In this document: positions 42,189 to 52,410 of the stretch, piece by piece | Layout: the number at the start of each line of letters is the position of its first letter | Position numbering within the stretch: position 1 is the first letter of the stretch | DNA from: Palaemon carinicauda | Taxonomy: Eukaryota; Arthropoda; Malacostraca; Decapoda; Palaemonidae | Reading direction: 5' to 3' | NCBI RefSeq assembly: GCF_036898095.1 | Contig: NC_090731.1 | Coordinates: 140,718,427 to 140,782,426, forward strand | DNA: 64,000 nt | The notes under the pieces: model-generated | Told to the model about the DNA's origin: nothing | Database searches by the model: none | Seen by the model: the letters and a program-made list of their open reading frames with translations, nothing else | Made by a program: the position numbers and the translations under genes

Positions 42189-44247
42189 CTGCCCGCAACT
42201 TCAGACAGCAGTGGGAGCCAGACTCAAGAACTTCTGGCAAGCCTGGGAGAGGAGAGGCGCAGATTCACAATCTGTGAAGTTTCTCAGAGAGGGGTACAAA
42301 ATCCCTTTTGTACGCAAACCCCCTCTAGCAACGTCTCCCATCGATCTCTCTCCCAGGTACAGAGAGGAAGAAAAGAGAACAGCCCTGAAACTGGAAGTGT
42401 CTCTTTTGCTAGAGAAGGGAGCGGTGGTCAAAGTCTCGGATCTTCAATCACCGGGATTCTACAACCGCCTCTTCCTGGTTTCAAAGAAGACAGGAGGGTG
42501 GAGACCGGTGCTAGACGTCAGTGCTCTGAATGTCTTTGTCACAAAGACGAAGTTCTCCATGGAGACCACAAAGTCAGTCTTAGCAGCGGTCAGAAGGGAA
42601 GACTGGATGGTCTCCCTAGACCTAAGGGACGCCTACTTCCACGTCCCCATTCACTCAGACTCCCAACCTTTTCTGAGATTCGTTTTCGAAAATGTGGTCT
42701 ACCAGTTTCGGGCCCTGTGCTTTGGCCTAAGCACAGCTCCTCTCGTGTTTACGAGGCTGATGAGGAATGTAGCCAAATTCCTCCACTTATCGGACATCCG
42801 AGCCTCCCTTTATTTGGACGACTGGCTTCTCAGAGCCTCTTCCAGTCGTCGCTGTCTGAAGGATCTCAAGTGGACTCTAGATCTGACCAAGGAATTGGGA
42901 CTCCTTGTCAATTTGGAAAAGTCGCAACTGGTCCCATCCCAAACTATTGTGTACTTAGGGATGGAGATTCACAGTCTAGCTTTTCGGGCTTTTCCGTCGG
43001 CCCCCAGAATAAGTCAAGCCCTGTTATTCATCCAGAACATGCTGAAGAAGGAACGCTGCTCAGTCAGACTGTGGATGAGTCTGGTAGGGACGCTATCATC
43101 CCTGGAACAATTTGTGTCTCTAGGAAGACTACACCTCCGTCCGCTTCAATACCATCTAGCTTTTCACTGGAAAAAGGACAAGACGCTAGAAGCGGTCTCG
43201 ATCCCGATTTCCGAAAAGATGAAGTCTTGTCTGACTTGGTGGAAGGACAATATCAACTTAAGAGAGGGTCTTCCCCTGGCTGTTCAGACTCCCAACCACG
43301 TTCTCTTCTCGGACGCATCGGACGTGGGCTGGGGCGCGACACTAGACGGTCGGGAATGTTCAGGACTGTGGAACTCGAGTCAGAGGAACATGCATATCAA
43401 CTGCAAGGAGCTGTTGGCAGTATATCTGGCCTTGAAAAGCTTCAAGTCTCTCCTTCGAGGCAAAGTGGTGGAAGTAAACTCAGACAACACCACGGCCTTG
43501 GCGTACATCTCCAAACAAGGAGGGACCCACTCACTGACGTTGTACGAGATCGCAAGGGACCTGCTCATCTGGTCAAAAGGTCAAGACATCTCCCTAGTAA
43601 CGAGGTTCATCCAAGGCAACTTGAATGTCATAGCAGATTGTCTCAGTCGGAAAGGGCAAGTAATTCCAACAGAATGGACCCTCCACAAGGATGTGTGCAA
43701 GAGACTTTGGGCCACTTGGGGCCAACCTACCATAGATCTCTTTGCAACCTCGCTGACCAAGAGGCTTCCAATCTATTGCTCCCCAGTTCCGGACCCAGCA
43801 GCAATACATATAGATGCCTTTCTCCTAGATTGGTCACATCTGGATCTCTACGCATTCCCACCGTTCAAGATTGTCAACAAGGTACTGCAGAAGTTCGCCT
43901 CTCACGAAGGGACAAGGTTGACGCTAGTTGCTCCCCTCTGGCCCGCGAGAGAATGGTTCACCGAGGTACTTCGATGGCTAGTAGACGTTCCCAGAAGTCT
44001 TCCTCTAAGGGTGGACCTTCTACGTCAGCCTCACGTAAAGAAGGTACACCAAAGCCTCCTCGCTCTTCGTCTGACTGCCTTCAGACTATCGAAAGACTTT
44101 CGAGAGCTAGAGGCTTTTCGAAGGAGGCAGCCAGTGCGATTGCTAGAGCAAGGAGAGCATCCACCATTAGAGTCTACCAATCGAAGTGGGAAGTCTTCCG
44201 AGACTGGTGCAAGTCAGTTTCTGTATCCTCGACCAGTACCTCTGTAG
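42007..44247 (+). CDS. DIRS-F reverse transcriptase-RNase H
   Basis: This intact 746-residue polymerase lies in the +1 frame relative to gag. An N-terminal segment (LREGYKIPFV) leads to RT with GGWRPVLDVSALN, VSLDLRDAYFHVPI, FRALCFGLSTAPLVF and the catalytic YLDDW at residues 269-273. RNase H carries D436 (FSDASDVGWGA), E468 (NCKELLAV), D493 (NSDNTTALAY) and D544 (VIADCLSRKGQ). The C-terminal region (FPPFKIVNKVLQKFASHEG, LVAPLWPAREWF) is shared by all elements here. The first in-frame ATG is 42007. A frameshift from gag or internal initiation is needed. Confidence 0.92.
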   Translation: MRPQLAKLPLCLHCLLDRGLTLQRLALFRPFVAEPPAEEVLVPKGSEGRGKDPSPLRAESDCPQLQTAVGARLKNFWQAWERRGADSQSVKFLREGYKIPFVRKPPLATSPIDLSPRYREEEKRTALKLEVSLLLEKGAVVKVSDLQSPGFYNRLFLVSKKTGGWRPVLDVSALNVFVTKTKFSMETTKSVLAAVRREDWMVSLDLRDAYFHVPIHSDSQPFLRFVFENVVYQFRALCFGLSTAPLVFTRLMRNVAKFLHLSDIRASLYLDDWLLRASSSRRCLKDLKWTLDLTKELGLLVNLEKSQLVPSQTIVYLGMEIHSLAFRAFPSAPRISQALLFIQNMLKKERCSVRLWMSLVGTLSSLEQFVSLGRLHLRPLQYHLAFHWKKDKTLEAVSIPISEKMKSCLTWWKDNINLREGLPLAVQTPNHVLFSDASDVGWGATLDGRECSGLWNSSQRNMHINCKELLAVYLALKSFKSLLRGKVVEVNSDNTTALAYISKQGGTHSLTLYEIARDLLIWSKGQDISLVTRFIQGNLNVIADCLSRKGQVIPTEWTLHKDVCKRLWATWGQPTIDLFATSLTKRLPIYCSPVPDPAAIHIDAFLLDWSHLDLYAFPPFKIVNKVLQKFASHEGTRLTLVAPLWPAREWFTEVLRWLVDVPRSLPLRVDLLRQPHVKKVHQSLLALRLTAFRLSKDFRELEAFRRRQPVRLLEQGEHPPLESTNRSGKSSETGASQFLYPRPVPL

Positions 44248-45146
44248 CTCAAATAGCTGATTTTCTCTTATACCTGAGAAAAGGTCGTTCCCTTTCAGCT
44301 CCCACTATCAAGGGCTACAGAAGCATGTTGGCATCGGTCTTCCGGCATAGAGGCTTAGATCTTTCCAACAATAAAGATCTTCAAGACCTCCTTAAGTCTT
44401 TTGAGACCACTAAGGAGCGTCGTTTGGCTACCCCTGGTTGGAATTTAGACGTGGTACTAAGATTCCTCATGTCAGACAGGTTTGAGCCGCTACAATCAGC
44501 CTCCCTGAAAGATCTCACTCTAAAGACTCTTTTCCTGGTATGCTTAGCCTCAGCTAAAAGAGTCAGTGAGATTCATGCCTTCAGCAAGAACATCGGATTT
44601 TCGTCAGAAAAAGCCACCTGTTCGCTACAACTTGGTTTTCTAGCCAAAACTGAGCTGCCTTCTCGGCCTTGGCCTAAATCTTTCGATATTCCCAGCTTAT
44701 CGGAGATTGTAGGCAATGAACTAGAAAGAGTCTTATGCCCTGTGAGAGCTCTTAAGTTCTATTTAAAGCGTACTAAACCTTTACGAGGCCAATCTGAAGC
44801 TTTATGGTGTTCAGTTAAGAAACCATCTTTGCCTATGTTAAAGAATGCCTTATCATACTTTATCAGACTGTTAATACGAGAAGCTCATTCACATCTGAGG
44901 GAGGAAGACCAAGCTTTGCTTAAGGTGAAGACGCACGAAGTTAGAGCTGTTGCAACTTCCGTGGCCTTTAAGCAAAACAGATCTCTGCGAAGTATAATGG
45001 ACGCAACCTATTGGAGGAGCAAGTCAGTGTTCGCGTCTTTTTATCTAAAGGATGTCCAGACTCTTTACGAGGACTGCTACACACTGGGACCATTCGTAGC
45101 AGCGAGTGCAGTAGTGGGTGAGGGCTCAACCACTACAATTCCCTAA
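42498..45146 (+). CDS. DIRS-F tyrosine recombinase ORF, overlapping RT-RNase H
   Basis: This 882-codon open frame lies in the -1 frame relative to RT. Residues 1 to about 515 lie over RT-RNase H and have no recognised domain, so the functional start is uncertain. From about residue 518 (KPPRSSSDCLQTIERLSRAR) it is a recombinase with core-binding part QIADFLLYLRKGRSLSAPT. Catalytic R688 is in AKRVSEIHA, H813 and R816 in HEVRAVATS, W839 in TYWRSKS, and the nucleophile Y849 is in FASFYLKDV. The enzyme is thought to integrate circular cDNA. It ends GEGSTTTIP at 45146. Confidence 0.9.
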   Translation: METGARRQCSECLCHKDEVLHGDHKVSLSSGQKGRLDGLPRPKGRLLPRPHSLRLPTFSEIRFRKCGLPVSGPVLWPKHSSSRVYEADEECSQIPPLIGHPSLPLFGRLASQSLFQSSLSEGSQVDSRSDQGIGTPCQFGKVATGPIPNYCVLRDGDSQSSFSGFSVGPQNKSSPVIHPEHAEEGTLLSQTVDESGRDAIIPGTICVSRKTTPPSASIPSSFSLEKGQDARSGLDPDFRKDEVLSDLVEGQYQLKRGSSPGCSDSQPRSLLGRIGRGLGRDTRRSGMFRTVELESEEHAYQLQGAVGSISGLEKLQVSPSRQSGGSKLRQHHGLGVHLQTRRDPLTDVVRDRKGPAHLVKRSRHLPSNEVHPRQLECHSRLSQSERASNSNRMDPPQGCVQETLGHLGPTYHRSLCNLADQEASNLLLPSSGPSSNTYRCLSPRLVTSGSLRIPTVQDCQQGTAEVRLSRRDKVDASCSPLARERMVHRGTSMASRRSQKSSSKGGPSTSASRKEGTPKPPRSSSDCLQTIERLSRARGFSKEAASAIARARRASTIRVYQSKWEVFRDWCKSVSVSSTSTSVAQIADFLLYLRKGRSLSAPTIKGYRSMLASVFRHRGLDLSNNKDLQDLLKSFETTKERRLATPGWNLDVVLRFLMSDRFEPLQSASLKDLTLKTLFLVCLASAKRVSEIHAFSKNIGFSSEKATCSLQLGFLAKTELPSRPWPKSFDIPSLSEIVGNELERVLCPVRALKFYLKRTKPLRGQSEALWCSVKKPSLPMLKNALSYFIRLLIREAHSHLREEDQALLKVKTHEVRAVATSVAFKQNRSLRSIMDATYWRSKSVFASFYLKDVQTLYEDCYTLGPFVAASAVVGEGSTTTIP

Positions 45147-45550
45147 TTCCATATCCTTTTAATCTTTCTCTTGAAATGTTTTTTAATGTTGTTTTTATGG
45201 GTTGTCCGGAAGGCTAAGAAGCCTTTCGCATCCTGGTTGATTTGGCGGGTGGTCAAAGTCATTTCTTGAGAGCGCCTAGATTAGGGATTTGATGAGGTCC
45301 TGTTGTATGGGTTGCAACCCTTGATACTCCAGCTCCTAGGGGTCGATCAGCATCCTAAGAGGATCGCGAGGCTCCGTAAGGAAGACGTACTTATAAGGCA
45401 GAGTAATCGTTCAAGTCGACTTCCTTACCAGGTACCTATTTATTTTATTTTTGTTATTTTGATAACTTTTAAAATGAAATAAAAAACTCTTAGCTCATAA
45501 AATGTGAACATATATTACTGGTCTCTACCCACCATCCTGGGTGTGAATCA
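45147..45550 (+). other. DIRS-F 3' non-coding region
   Basis: No supported frame. The closely similar stretch 53414-53800 in element G (both with GATGAGGTCCTGTTGTA and GGTCTCTACCC) shows it is a conserved part of the element. Confidence 0.7.
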
Positions 45551-45640
45551 GCTATATATTCACCGGCTAAGTTAAATATTTAAAAATGATATTTTAATTA
45601 TAAAATAAATTTTTGAATATACTTACCCGGTGAATATATA
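45551..45640 (+). repeat. DIRS-F internal complementary region
   Basis: 45551-45586 is complementary to the outer left end. 45587-45640 is complementary to the outer right end (45833-45885). The two halves are joined without spacer, so the ICR reads like the complement of a circle junction. Confidence 0.88.
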
Positions 45641-45885
45641 AATTAAATGACCCTCCCTTCCTCCCCAATAGAGACGCAGTGGGACGAGGAGAAAATTGAG
45701 TCTTTGTTTACATTGAGCTTGGTATCTGGTCGACAGATGGCGCTGTTGGACACACCCGCAACTTGTATAGCGATCGCTGGCGAGTTTTTTCTGTACAGTT
45801 TGTCTGTCGAGCAACAGAGTTGCAGCTATATATTCACCGGGTAAGTATATTCAAAAATTTATTTTATAATTAAAATATAATTTTA
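45641..45885 (+). repeat. DIRS-F right inverted terminal repeat
   Basis: 45689-45838 pairs with 39388-39535. The outer part from 45833 pairs with the ICR, forming a potential hairpin with a stem of about 53 bp and a loop of roughly 190 bp. Confidence 0.9.
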
Positions 45886-47447
45886 TATATGTTGTAGCTT
45901 TCATTACAGTGTATGTTGCTGTTTGTGTATTAGTGCAATATAGGAATAGAACCTTCCCTCCCGACCTTTCTACCTTGGACAACGGTCATCCTGTTGGCGG
46001 ATAGCCTTCCGTGTGACTTGGCCGCCACCACGGAAATCGTCATCGTTTGGATACTCCTCCATTTAGCTGTTGTTGTTGCCTTCCCCTCTACGTGGAATGT
46101 GCTTGGGGAAGGGAGGGCGGCCTTCTCAGAGCTTGACTTCGGTCTTGCTCTTTCTCAAGGTCATCGCCGCTCACTTTTCATGGGCGGCCGGCAGTATACT
46201 CTGCAGGGGGAAGGGGGAGCACCTTCCATTCGCGGGTTAGGTTGTGCTTCCAAATGGTTCTTCATTAATTAAGTGAAATTATAATTGTTTGTAATTTAAC
46301 TTTCCAGCTTCATCTCCGCAGGGAACACCCCTTCCCGCCAGAGGGTTGGGAATTAATTAATTGTAATTCTTTTTATTGTTACAGGTTTTAAGCTGCCGTC
46401 TGCTTCTCCCGTCGATGTCCGGCTGGGAAGGGAGTGCGCAGTTCTTATTTTGTGTCTGTTCTCTCGTTGGACACCTTTCCCGTTCACGGACTAGGACTAG
46501 GTGCTCCTGCAGAGGGAGTTGTTGTTTCATTATTTGTTTTATTTTTCCTCAGTTTGCGATGCCGTTCTTCTTTGTTCAACTAAGATAGCCGACGTAGAAG
46601 AGCAGTGCTGTTTGTGCCTGGGGAATCTGCTGTCCTTGCGCCATCACTTTCCTGTCCTTCTGAGCCTGTGGCCGCTCCTGATCGGCACACCGTCTTGGAG
46701 GAACTAGCTCTGGCTACGTTTTCTCATGCAGTACTCGGTGCAGATCTTCAACTTGGACAAGGTTTTTTGATCGGAAGCAAAGAATGCTGCCCGGAGGTCT
46801 ACCCCAGTGGTTGGACTACAGTTCTTTCCCTTCCGAGGGAGAGTTATCCTCCCCAGGTGTTGGGTTGTCCTCCCTTCCGAGGGAGAACTTCCATTCATCA
46901 TCTTAATCACATCACATCGACACCAATTCCTGTTGCTGTTTCTTCGCCTAAGACTACGCTCCCCCCTTGTTGAGTTGACTCTTCCGTCGGGGCCGGAGCA
47001 AAGTCCGAAGCAAGTCTCCTGCGAGTGTTCATCTCTCTCGTTTGTGAGAGAGGCCACTAATAGAGACTCCTCTTTGGTAGCCTGCTGCTGCTGATCAGTT
47101 TGCTGATACTCTTGCCCCTTCGGTGTTCATCACCGTGGTTTTTTACTCCACTGTTCTCTGCCTTAGAGGTGCTCCTTTGCTTTGTCAAAAAGATTCCTCT
47201 TCGGCTCTTCAGCCTTGTCTTTTCAGCTCTCCTCTTTGGAGGATTCTTCTTGTCCTTATTCTACTGGTTCCCAACATTCTCCTGGTCTTAGACTTGCCCA
47301 CTCGTCAATGAACCCCAGTCCGTGACATACCGTGGAGGTCTCGTTTGTGAGCCTCTCCCGGGGATATTTGCCCTTTCAATTGATTTTATATCATGGTTTT
47401 CATAAATTTTGTTTGAAGCTATTAATATTGTTTATCATATGATTATG
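45886..47447 (+). other. spacer with a DIRS-B-like gag remnant
   Basis: Most of this stretch shows no long frame. From about 46.95 to 47.39 kb it resembles DIRS-B gag (TCTCCTGCGAGTGTT, GAGACTCCTCT and CTCTTCAGCCTYGTCTT blocks in the same order as at 18.83-19.02 kb). It is probably the degraded 5' part of another DIRS element. CCTTCCGAGGGAGA-type short repeats occur near 46.83-46.89 kb. Confidence 0.45.
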
Positions 47448-47597
<150 letters not shown>

Positions 47598-47633
47598 TTT
47601 TATTTTTATTTTTTTAAACAGAAATATATCTTA

Positions 47634-47800
47634 TTTTAAATATTAAACTTAGCTGGTGAATATATATATAGCTTACGTCTCCGACGGTCGACAGATTCCA
47701 AAAACTCGCGAGCGATCGCCATGATGGTTGCTGGGTGTGCCCACCAGCGCCGACTATCGGCCAGGTACCGCATATACTTCTCCAGGAGTTCAGTTCTCTG
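47634..47800 (+). repeat. DIRS-G left inverted terminal repeat
   Basis: It is complementary to 53950-54080 with few mismatches. The outer 40 bases are complementary to the first ICR half at 53801-53840. Internal blocks GAGCGATCGC and GGGTGTGCCCACCAGCGCC resemble those of the F ITR. Confidence 0.87.
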
Positions 47801-47985
47801 TCGGTGGTAATGACAGCATTGGTTCCGCTCGTGCTTAACCTCAAGTTTCTACTGATTGGTGAAGTACTTGTTCATGGTTTTATTGCTTTCGCTGTTTGTT
47901 ATCTTCGATAAAACTCTTGAATTACTTTTTTGATTATTGTTGCTGAACTTGGCTTTCTTTTTGGACTTTCTTTGAAATTTTCACA

Positions 47986-50453
47986 ATGGCTGACCCCTTC
48001 TCCTGTCTATCGTAAATGTGCGAAAGACGGTAATAAACGTCTTCCTAAAGCTTCCATCGATCCTCATTCTATTTGTGTTAATTGCCAAGGTAAATCTTGT
48101 TAATTAGGGGATCGATGTGAGGAATGTATTGTTTTGTCTGAATTCGAGTGGTTGGAGTATGATAACTATGCTCGGAACTCGAAAGAGAAAGGGTTAGAAG
48201 AAGCTCTTCTAGATCTCCTCTTCCCATGCCCCTGAACCTAATCCTCCTCCTGTAGTGGTAGTTTCAGAACCCCCTATTGGCACTAATGAACCGTCTATGC
48301 GTGTTATGTTAATGGCCATTCAAGCGTTGGGTGAGAAGGTCGAATCGTTGGCCTCGGACAGGAATCAACTTATGTCCGACGTTAAGATTTTAAAGGATCA
48401 AAGTGATAAAGTGAAAAGTGCAACAAATGTGTTTAGTGTTTTGCCGGAGGATTCGTCTGTTCGTGCTTGTCGCTTGCCTAGTCCGATACCTCTTTCAGGC
48501 TCCGCTACCCCAGGGAGAAGGAATGTCGTAGGACCTAAGGGAGTGAGAGGTGTAAACCAACGAACAGACGTTCCCTCAAAGGTATCAGACGTTGCTCTTC
48601 AAGCACGTCCTTACTATAAGACAAGAGAGACGAAGATCTCCTCGTCTTCCGATGATTTGTCTCTTAAAAAACCTTGGCGTAAGGTTTCGAGACCGTTGAA
48701 GCGCAAGTCAGTCCCTTCAGGACAGGTCCAGCGTCCTGGCTGTAGGCATTGGGACAGCACCGACCGTATTCGGTCTTCGGACGATTATTCTCCTGTTAAG
48801 CGCAAACGTGACGTTGAGTTCGAGGGTCCCGTTCTGTGCGATGACTTGCATTTGCAGACGTTACCGACGTCACGATCTGTTTCGAGTTCTGTTGACCCTA
48901 AGTTAAGCGTCTTACAAGACTTGCAGTTAAAACTTTCCTCCTTAATGGAAGTTTACGATCATGTTCCTGTTCGTAAGGAACCTTTGCTTGCGGTTCGTCA
49001 CGGTACCGGCAAGCATGATTCAGGTCTTCAACCTCCTAAGCGAGATTTGTCTCGTCGCTCTGACGTTATCCCTAATGTCAGCTTTGTGGTTAAACGTGAT
49101 TCAGATCGTGTTTCTCGTCAGTCGCGAGACGTTGAACTTCAGTTTCCGCAGTCACAACGTGACGTTGAGCTGCAGTCGCCGCAGCCCCGACGTGACGTTC
49201 ATCGGCCGACTCCGTTGTCCCGACGTGACATCGACCGTCAGTCGCCGCAGTCTCGTTTTGACTCTCAACATCAGTCTCCTCTGTCCCTTCGTGGCGTAGA
49301 CCATCAGTCTTTGCAGTCTCGACGTGATGTCGTCCCCTCGACTTTTGCTGCAGCTCCTTTGCAAGTTGATGTAGCTTGTCAGGCTTTGCCGCCTCGTCAT
49401 GCTGAGTTTTCTCCGTGTCGCAAGACTTTACCTTTGTCAGATGATGTTCCTTTTGATGAAGTTGATGATCCCCTTTCAGCTAATGTTCCTTTGGGGATTC
49501 AATCGGATGGGTAGGAGCCTAGGTTTGTCCAGCAATCCCTTGACTTTAAAAAGATTATGCTTATCTTTAGGGATGTTTTTCCCGATCATTTTGTTACTGC
49601 GGCTCCACGTTCGCCGCCGTCTGAATTTACTGTAGGCATGACTTCATCGACTCCGTCTTTTACGAAGTTGGTTCTCTCTCGCTCTACTAAGAGAGCCATG
49701 CGTTTGTTGGGAGACTGGTTAGTAACCAGAAGAAGTTTAGGAAAGTCTTCCTTTGCCTTTCCCCCTTTTAAATTGGCCTCTCGTGCGAGCGTCTGGTATG
49801 ACACAGGAGAAGTTCTCGGCTTGGGAGTTCCTGCCTCTGCCCTGGGAGACTTCTCAAGCCTTGTAGACTCTCCTCGTCGTCTAGCCATGAGACGCTCGAA
49901 GATTTGCTGGTCTTCCACAGAGCTGGATCATCTCCTTAAAGGAATTTTCCGTGCCTTCGAGGTTTTTAATTTTTTGGATTGGTCCCTGGGAGCCTTAAGT
50001 AAGAAGGTCTCTTCATCGGACAATGATGTTACTATTCAAATAATGTCTTGCATGGACAAGGCCATAAGAGATGGCTCTAATGAACTAGCGGCTACGTTCA
50101 CAGCAGGAGTTCTTAAGAAAAGAGAAGCCCTGTGTTCTTTTCTTTCTGTAGGGGTTACTCCCTGTCAGAAGTCAGAACTTCTTTTTGCTCCCGTATCTTC
50201 TACTCTGTTCCCTCAACATCTTATTAAAGATATCGCGGCATCTCTTGCTCTGAAGGACACGCACGATTTGGTGGCCAAGACTGCGCGCAAGGTTTTGCCT
50301 TCGTCTTCTCATGCCAACAAACCCAAGTTTGACACGCCAGCAGCAAGGTTTATTCCGCCTTTTCGTGGCAGAGCCCCCAGTAGGGGAAATTCTCGTTCCG
50401 ATAGCAAACGAGGTAAGAAGAGAGGATCTAGATCCTCACGTGGCAGAGTCTGA
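47986..50453 (+). pseudogene. DIRS-G Gag, broken
   Basis: The ATG at 47986 (MADP) is followed within a few codons by a one-base insertion. In the corrected phase the Cys-rich motif CVNCQGKSC..GDRCEEC is readable but contains a TAA. The main frame runs from 48255 to 50453 with one in-frame TAG at 49512-49514. It holds the coiled coil (IQALGEKVESLASDRNQ), repeated SRRDV/PQSRRDV units at 49.11-49.34 kb, the conserved domain (TELDHLLKGIFRAFEVFNFL) and a basic RGRV tail, as in F. Confidence 0.85.
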
Positions 50454-52410
50454 CTGCCCACGGCTTCAGACAGCGGTAAGGGCCAGATTGACGAACTTCT
50501 GGCAGGCCTGGGAGAAGAGGGGTGCAGACCGGGAGTCTGTTTTGTTGCTGAAGGAGGGTTACAAAATTCCTTTTGTACGAAGACCTCCGCTAGTGAAATT
50601 TCCGATAGACCTCTCTCCCAGGTATCGAGAGGAGACAAAGAGACAGGCGTTGCATCATCAAGTTTCTTTGTTGTTGGAAAAGGGGGCGGTGGTGAAAGTC
50701 TCGGACCTTCAATCCCCAGGTTTTTACAACTGTCTCTTCCAGGTTCTGAAGAACACAGGAGGTTGGAGGCCAGTGCTAGATGTAAGTGCTCTCAACGTGT
50801 TTGTTGTAAAAACAAAATTCACGATGGAGACCACCAAATCTGTTTTAGCAGCGGTAAGAGAGGGCGACTGGATGGTCTCTCTCGACCTGCAGGATGCGTA
50901 CTTCCACATTCCGATTCTTCCGAACTCTCAGCATTATCTGAGGTTTGTGTACAGGAAGGTGGTGTATCAATTCCGAGCACTGTGCTTCGGCCTCAGCCCT
51001 GCTCCTCTTGTTTTTACAAGGCTCATGCGAAATGTAGCAAAGTTTCTACATTTGTCAGGGATCAGAGCCTCCCTTTATTTGGACGACTGGTTACTCAGGG
51101 CGTCGTCCCGTCATCGCTGTCTGGAGGACCTCAAATGGACTTTGGACCTGACCAAAGAGTTAGGTCTCCTAGTGAACATGGAGAAGTCGCAACTGACTCC
51201 ATCCCAGACTATTCTTTATTTGGGGATGGAGATACGGAGTCGAGTTTTTTGGGCTTTTCCGTCTTCCACCAGGATGGAGCAAGCTCTGCTCAAAGTCCGT
51301 CACTTATGAGAGAAAAGCAGTTTCTCTGTGAGAGTTTGGGTGAGCCTCCTAGGGACTCTTTCGTCGCTGGAGCAGTTTATCTCTCTAGGGAGACTCAACC
51401 TTCGCCCTCTCCAGTTTCACCTAAACCACCATTGGAACAAGGAGAAGGGCTTAGAGACGATCTCAATTCCAATCTCCGATCCAGCCAAGACCTGTCTAGC
51501 TTGGTGGGACAGCACCATCAGACTTTGGGAAGGTCTTTCTCTTGCGATCAAGAACCCAAACCATGTGTTGTTTTCAGACGCATCGGATTTGGGTTGGGGA
51601 GCGACACTGGACAATCTGGAATGCTCGGGTCTTTGGTCCACAGACCAAAAGAGTCTTCACATAAACTGCAAAGAGCTTTTAGCAGTCCATCTAGCGTTAA
51701 GGAGTTTCGAGAGTCTGGTTCGAAACAAAGTAGTGGAGGTGAATGCAGACAATACCACGGCCTTGGCATACATCTCGAAGCAAGGAGGCACTCACTCCCA
51801 CTCCCTTTTCGTCACCGCAAGGGACCTTCTCACTTGGTCAAAAGCTCGAAACATCTCTCTTTTGACGAGATTCGTGCAAGGGGAGATGAATGTCTTAGCG
51901 GACTGTCTCAGCCGAAGAGGACAGGTGATTCCCATGGAGTGGACGCTGCACAAGGATGTGTGCGAGAGACTATGGATGACTTGGGGTCAACCCACCATAG
52001 ATCTCTTTGCGACCTCTCTGACAAAGAGGCTCCCGACTTATTGCTCTCCTGTTCCAGATCCAGAGGCGGCCCACTTAGACGCTTTCCTACTGGACTGGTC
52101 TCACCTAGACGTCTATGCCTTTCCACCGTTCAAGATCCTAAACAAGGTGCTTCAGAAGTTCGCCTCTCACGAAGGGACCAGGTTGACGTTGGTTGCTCCC
52201 CTCTGGCCCGCGAGAGAATGGTTCACAGAAGTACTTCTATGGCTAGTAGACATTCCAAGAAGTCTACCGTTGCGGATGGATCTCCTGCGTCAGCCTCACG
52301 TAAAGAGATTTCATCAAAGCCTCCCCGCGCTTCGTCTAACTGTCTTCAGACTATTGAAAGACTCTCTAGAGCTCAAGGGTTTTCGAAGGAGGCAGCTAGA
52401 GCAATCGTGA
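50311..52410 (+). pseudogene. DIRS-G RT-RNase H with one in-frame stop
   Basis: One frame covers RT (SLDLQDAYFHIPILPN, FGLSPAPLVFTRLM, catalytic YLDDW near 51078) and, after a single TGA at 51307-51309, RNase H (FSDASDLGWGATL, NCKELLAV, NADNTTALAY, VLADCLSRRGQ) and the shared C terminus (LVAPLWPAREWF). It ends at 52408-52410, earlier than in F. Apart from the stop it is well preserved. Confidence 0.88.

Larger units (their letters stand above)
39365..45885 (+). mobile_element. apparently intact DIRS-like retrotransposon F
   Basis: This 6.5-kb element has a left ITR (39388-39535) and a right ITR (45689-45838) differing at about one position in 148, an ICR at 45551-45640, and three long undamaged ORFs: gag 39714-42188, RT-RNase H 42007-44247, and recombinase ending at 45146. 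All catalytic residues I can assign are present. The ends are deduced from where complementarity with the ICR stops. No target duplication is expected for this order. Confidence 0.92.
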
